From Anaerolineae bacterium (GTDB lineage: Bacteria; Chloroflexota; Anaerolineae; UBA4142): a stretch of DNA of 7,532 nucleotides. This document shows, piece by piece, positions 5,071 through 7,532 of this stretch. The notes below the pieces were generated by a model that worked only from the letters and a program-made list of their open reading frames with translations, was not told where the DNA came from and ran no database searches. How positions within the stretch are numbered: the first letter of the stretch is position 1; every line of letters starts with the position of its first letter. The position numbers and the translations under genes are program-made. The stretch lies in contig JAOACU010000141.1 in assembly GCA_026417715.1 (NCBI GenBank), positions 1 to 7,532 on the forward strand, written 5' to 3'.

Positions 5071-7329
5071 ATGAACAGCGAGTTCAAACGCCAAGCCGGT
5101 CAATCGGTCATCGTTATCGCGTTCGCCTTGGTCGCGCTAGTGGCTTTACTGGCGCTGGTAGTGGATGCTGGCAACGCCTACGTCCAACGCCGTCAAATTC
5201 AAAACGCGATGGATTCGGGTGCCCAAGCCGGCGCACTGGCTTTGGCACAGGGTAAGAACAGCGGTCAGATTGCGGCAGCGGTCAATCAGTTTGTTCAGCA
5301 AAATGGTGTCAATCCCAACGATGTGCGTGCGTACTATGTGGTGCAAGACGCCAACCGAAATAACATCGTTGTACGCGATCGCCAGATTTCGGCGTACGGT
5401 GCAGGGTGGGTTCCGAACACGATCAACTACAACGGCGTCGAACTCCCTGTGGTTGGTGTGCAAGTAGAGGGGAACAAAACCTTCGACACCTTCTTCGCTG
5501 GTGTGATCGGCGTGAGACAAATGCCGGCGGGCGGTGCGTCTGCTGCCTACGCCACCAAAGGCGCGTGCTATGGAAGCGGCTTGTTCCCGCTCGCCGTAAG
5601 CGAAGGTAACTTTCCGATTGATCAGCAAACCGGCGTGAGAACTGTCCATTATAAAAATGACGAACCCGACTACGTCTACAAGATTTGGCAAAAGGATAGT
5701 GACGTTTCTCCTGATCCACGTTCAGGTAACTTTGGTTGGCTGTTCTGGCGTGGTCAGAATTCGAGCGCGGCAGTCCTTGCCGATAATATGAACAACGCCG
5801 AAAGCGGAGTTAGCGGCACGTGGTCAGTGGGCGAGTTGATTCCGGGCAACACCGGCGTTTCGGCAAGTGATGCTGTCCACCAAGCCCTGCGCGATCGCAT
5901 TGATGGAGTCAAACCCAAAGAGGTCGTCGTGCCAGTGTACGACGAATTCAGCGGTACAGGAAACAATGCGCGCTATCGCATCGTTGGGTTCGCTCGATTC
6001 GAAATTACCTGTTTCCGCTTTGGTAACGGTGCATCGCAAACGTATGGTAACTGCGTTACCCGGAACCCGGCTTCGGGCGACAAGTTCATCGAAGGCAAGT
6101 TTATCAAGTGGGTGGATCCTTCTGCTGAAGGCGGTTGCGCCAACTTTGGTGTAAGTAGTGTCAAGGTTCGTCCGCCGGTTAACCCTCAACGCGCGCTCGT
6201 CGGTTCGGTCAAAGTCCAAAAATTAACGTTGACGCAAAGTGCTCCTTCCTATGTGCACGTGCCTGTAGATGTAGTGAATGTGATTGATATCTCAGGTAGT
6301 ATGAACGATACCTGGCCGGGGAGTGGGGGTACTACTGTGCCCAAATTAACGAGCGCGAAACAAGCCCTGACTTTGTTCAACAACAACTTACGCCCAGACC
6401 TAGGAGATAGAGCCGCGCTGGTAAGTTTCCCATTGACTAGCACCGGGACTCGCTATAGTTATAACTGCGAAACTTCTGGTAACACGACAAGCTACTATAC
6501 CGCCAAATTGGAATTGGGGCTGACTACTAACATCACAGGTACTGGCGGTATCGTTAGCAAGATCAATGCCTTGACTGCAAACGGGTATACACCGATTGCA
6601 AGTGCAATGAAACTGGCGCGCGAAACTGCTCTCGGCTCAGGGCGCAACCCGAACGCCGTATCTGTCATCATCTTCGCCTCTGATGGTATGACCAACGTAC
6701 GCTTGGACGGTCGAATCACCGGGTACGGCGGTCGAGTCTATAACCCGCCATCTTGCAATCAACCCGCCGAACAAGAAGCGCTCGACGAAGCCAACATCGC
6801 CAAGGGTGACTATAACCCTGTGGACTATAAACCCGATACCATCATCTTCACAATTGCTATCGGCACGGACTTTAACCCTGCCCTGTTGCAGGCAATGGCT
6901 ACACCAACCACCGATCCTAACAGACCGTACTATTACCGTGCAACCGATGCGGCTTCGATGGCGCAAATCTATCAGATGGTTTCGCAACGCGTCCAGCAAA
7001 TCGGTACGGAAACATGTCGTGTCATCACATCAGAAGATTTTGCGCGCGGTGGCACTGTGACCGTTCGCTTTCCGAATGGCACTCAGCGTACCGTCACGAC
7101 CACTTCTAACGGTGAATTCATTCTCACCGGAAGCGATGTGGTGGATGGCACATACACCATCGTGGCGGCGAGTGTGACCATCAACGGTATCACTTACAAT
7201 GTGTTCACGGATGGGCTAGGCGGTCCTCCGCTTGGCTCCAACCCAACGGTCACCGTAGGCACGGCGAGCGGAACCTATCGCACCGATTTGTTCCTCAAAG
7301 CCGGTAGCACCCCAACCTGTGGTAACTAG
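5071..7329 (+). CDS. tadG: TadG-like pilus protein with VWA domain, candidate tip adhesin
   Basis: A 752-residue protein with one N-terminal helix (13-31). The TadG signature covers about 8-56: AGQSVIVIAFALVAL, then VVDAGNAY...RRQIQNAMDSGAQAGA. Residues about 166-385 form a beta-rich segment (NFGWLFWRG, SVGELIPGNTGVSASD, VVVPVYDEFSGTGNNARYRIVGFARF) of the kind found in TadG-related proteins. A von Willebrand A domain spans about 396-645 with an intact metal site: Asp406-x-Ser408-x-Ser410, Thr507 and Asp538. The last 100 residues (GGTVTVRFPNGTQRTVTTTSNGEFILTGS...) resemble a carboxypeptidase-regulatory or SpaA-like beta sandwich. Eight cysteines lie outside the membrane. GGGAGG at 5059-5064, six bases upstream, supports the start, 22 bases after tadE. 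TadG proteins are minor pilus components; an intact VWA site suggests metal-dependent ligand or surface binding at the pilus tip, which is inference. The +5 glutamate of the pilins is replaced by Val15. Confidence 0.92.
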   Translation: MNSEFKRQAGQSVIVIAFALVALVALLALVVDAGNAYVQRRQIQNAMDSGAQAGALALAQGKNSGQIAAAVNQFVQQNGVNPNDVRAYYVVQDANRNNIVVRDRQISAYGAGWVPNTINYNGVELPVVGVQVEGNKTFDTFFAGVIGVRQMPAGGASAAYATKGACYGSGLFPLAVSEGNFPIDQQTGVRTVHYKNDEPDYVYKIWQKDSDVSPDPRSGNFGWLFWRGQNSSAAVLADNMNNAESGVSGTWSVGELIPGNTGVSASDAVHQALRDRIDGVKPKEVVVPVYDEFSGTGNNARYRIVGFARFEITCFRFGNGASQTYGNCVTRNPASGDKFIEGKFIKWVDPSAEGGCANFGVSSVKVRPPVNPQRALVGSVKVQKLTLTQSAPSYVHVPVDVVNVIDISGSMNDTWPGSGGTTVPKLTSAKQALTLFNNNLRPDLGDRAALVSFPLTSTGTRYSYNCETSGNTTSYYTAKLELGLTTNITGTGGIVSKINALTANGYTPIASAMKLARETALGSGRNPNAVSVIIFASDGMTNVRLDGRITGYGGRVYNPPSCNQPAEQEALDEANIAKGDYNPVDYKPDTIIFTIAIGTDFNPALLQAMATPTTDPNRPYYYRATDAASMAQIYQMVSQRVQQIGTETCRVITSEDFARGGTVTVRFPNGTQRTVTTTSNGEFILTGSDVVDGTYTIVAASVTINGITYNVFTDGLGGPPLGSNPTVTVGTASGTYRTDLFLKAGSTPTCGN

Positions 7330-7343
7330 TTTGGTGGTTGTAT

Positions 7344-7367
7344 AGACCTTCGAGGTCTCGAAGGTCT
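7344..7367. repeat. Palindrome with AGACCT/AGGTCT ends
   Basis: AGACCTTCGAG (7344-7354) and CTCGAAGGTCT (7357-7367) are perfectly complementary around a 2-base centre; as RNA this gives a 10-bp stem with a GGTC loop. It lies 14 bases after the tadG stop. The left AGACCT can also pair with a second AGGTCT at 7353-7358. It has no T-run and belongs with the next palindrome as a related element. Confidence 0.8.
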
Positions 7368-7383
7368 GAACACTTCAAAACAC

Positions 7384-7418
7384 AACAGACCTGTCGGGGA
7401 TTCCTGACAGGTCTGTTT
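7384..7418 (+). terminator. Strong hairpin, likely terminator of the tad cluster
   Basis: AACAGACCTGTC (7384-7395) and GACAGGTCTGTT (7406-7417) form a perfect 12-bp stem, extended by GGG/CCT to 15 bp with a GATT loop. Only a short T-run (TTT at 7416-7418) follows, so efficiency as an intrinsic terminator is uncertain. It shares the AGACCT/AGGTCT core with the palindrome just upstream, so it may primarily be a dispersed palindromic repeat that also acts as the 3' end of the message. Confidence 0.6.
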
Positions 7419-7440
7419 AGCAATAGGTAGAATTACCCTC

Positions 7441-7469
7441 TTGTTTTTCCGCGCGCAACGTGTTATTAT
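7441..7469 (+). promoter_or_regulatory. Promoter for a gene beyond the right edge
   Basis: TTGTTT at 7441-7446 and TATTAT at 7464-7469 are 17 bases apart, with TGT before the -10 box giving an extended -10. A purine-rich GGAGAAAGAAG follows at 7482-7492, but no start codon with an open frame is seen before the window ends. It suggests that another transcription unit begins here. Confidence 0.5.
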
Positions 7470-7498
7470 TTGATCGCTCTTGGAGAAAGAAGTTTCCC

Positions 7499-7511
7499 GA
7501 CCTCACAGGTC
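7499..7511. repeat. Short GACCT-CAC-AGGTC palindrome
   Basis: GACCT (7499-7503) and AGGTC (7507-7511) are inverted around CAC. This is a third, shorter relative of the AGACCT/AGGTCT palindromes at 7344 and 7384, ending seven bases before the adapter-like end of the contig. It may be the left part of a larger element cut off by the contig end. Confidence 0.5.
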
Positions 7512-7518
7512 TCAGAGA

Positions 7519-7532
7519 CTGTCTCTTATACA
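7519..7532 (+). other. Likely Nextera/Tn5 mosaic-end adapter remnant (not genomic)
   Basis: The final 14 bases, CTGTCTCTTATACA, are identical to the start of the Tn5 mosaic-end adapter read-through sequence (CTGTCTCTTATACACATCT) used in tagmentation libraries. It stops exactly at the contig end, as expected for untrimmed adapter. These bases should not be interpreted as biology. Confidence 0.93.

Noticed and set aside
5146..5691. 181-codon open frame on the minus strand inside tadG
   Set aside because: It is antisense to a well-supported TadG region, with no domain, promoter or ribosome-binding site; long antisense frames are common at this codon usage.
7426..7448. Second terminator (GGTA-GAAT-TACC followed by CTCTTGTTTTT)
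   Set aside because: The stem is only 4 bp, and the T-run overlaps the -35 box of a better-supported promoter.

Overview
The window looks like one complete short metagenomic contig from a bacterium, most likely of the phylum Chloroflexota (Anaerolineae-like). That placement is inference. It rests on the gene set (a soluble DegS/NarL-type two-component pair beside a small Flp pilin, two TadE-like proteins and a TadG protein carrying a von Willebrand A domain), on intergenic short tandem repeats and GACCT/AGGTC palindromes, and on a mid-range base composition. No rRNA or marker gene is present to confirm it. The left edge falls inside a tandem repeat. The last 14 bases match the Nextera/Tn5 mosaic-end adapter, so both edges look like assembly boundaries.

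Layout, all genes on the + strand. 1-103: a tandem 8-bp repeat running up to the ribosome-binding site of an MFS drug-exporter-type transporter (116-1462). 1465-1499: a second, unrelated tandem repeat of 7 bp. 1505-1533: a promoter. 1575-3383: a two-gene operon with a NarL/DegU-type response regulator and a DegS-like histidine kinase without membrane segments. 3384-3601: a 218-bp regulatory region with two well-formed tandem promoters and a near-perfect ribosome-binding site. 3602-7329: a Tad/Flp pilus cluster with a 50-residue Flp pilin, two tandem TadE-like pseudopilins and a 752-residue TadG-like protein with an intact VWA metal-binding site and a C-terminal beta-sandwich-like region. 7330-7532: no gene, but palindromes, a hairpin terminator candidate, a promoter for a gene beyond the edge, and the adapter.

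How the parts fit: the pilin, the TadE proteins and the TadG/VWA protein all begin with a basic stretch, a G-Q-(G/S) motif and a hydrophobic helix. They form the pilin and pseudopilin subset of a type IVb (Tad) pilus. The export ATPases, platform proteins, secretin and prepilin peptidase are not here and must lie elsewhere. Two hairpins between the pilin and the first tadE suggest that the abundant pilin and the scarce minor subunits are set to different levels from one transcript. The adjacent two-component pair is a plausible regulator of the pilus genes, but only by position. The main points of interest are the VWA protein as a candidate pilus-tip adhesin, the flp-tadE intercistronic RNA structures, and the unusual short tandem repeats around the transporter.
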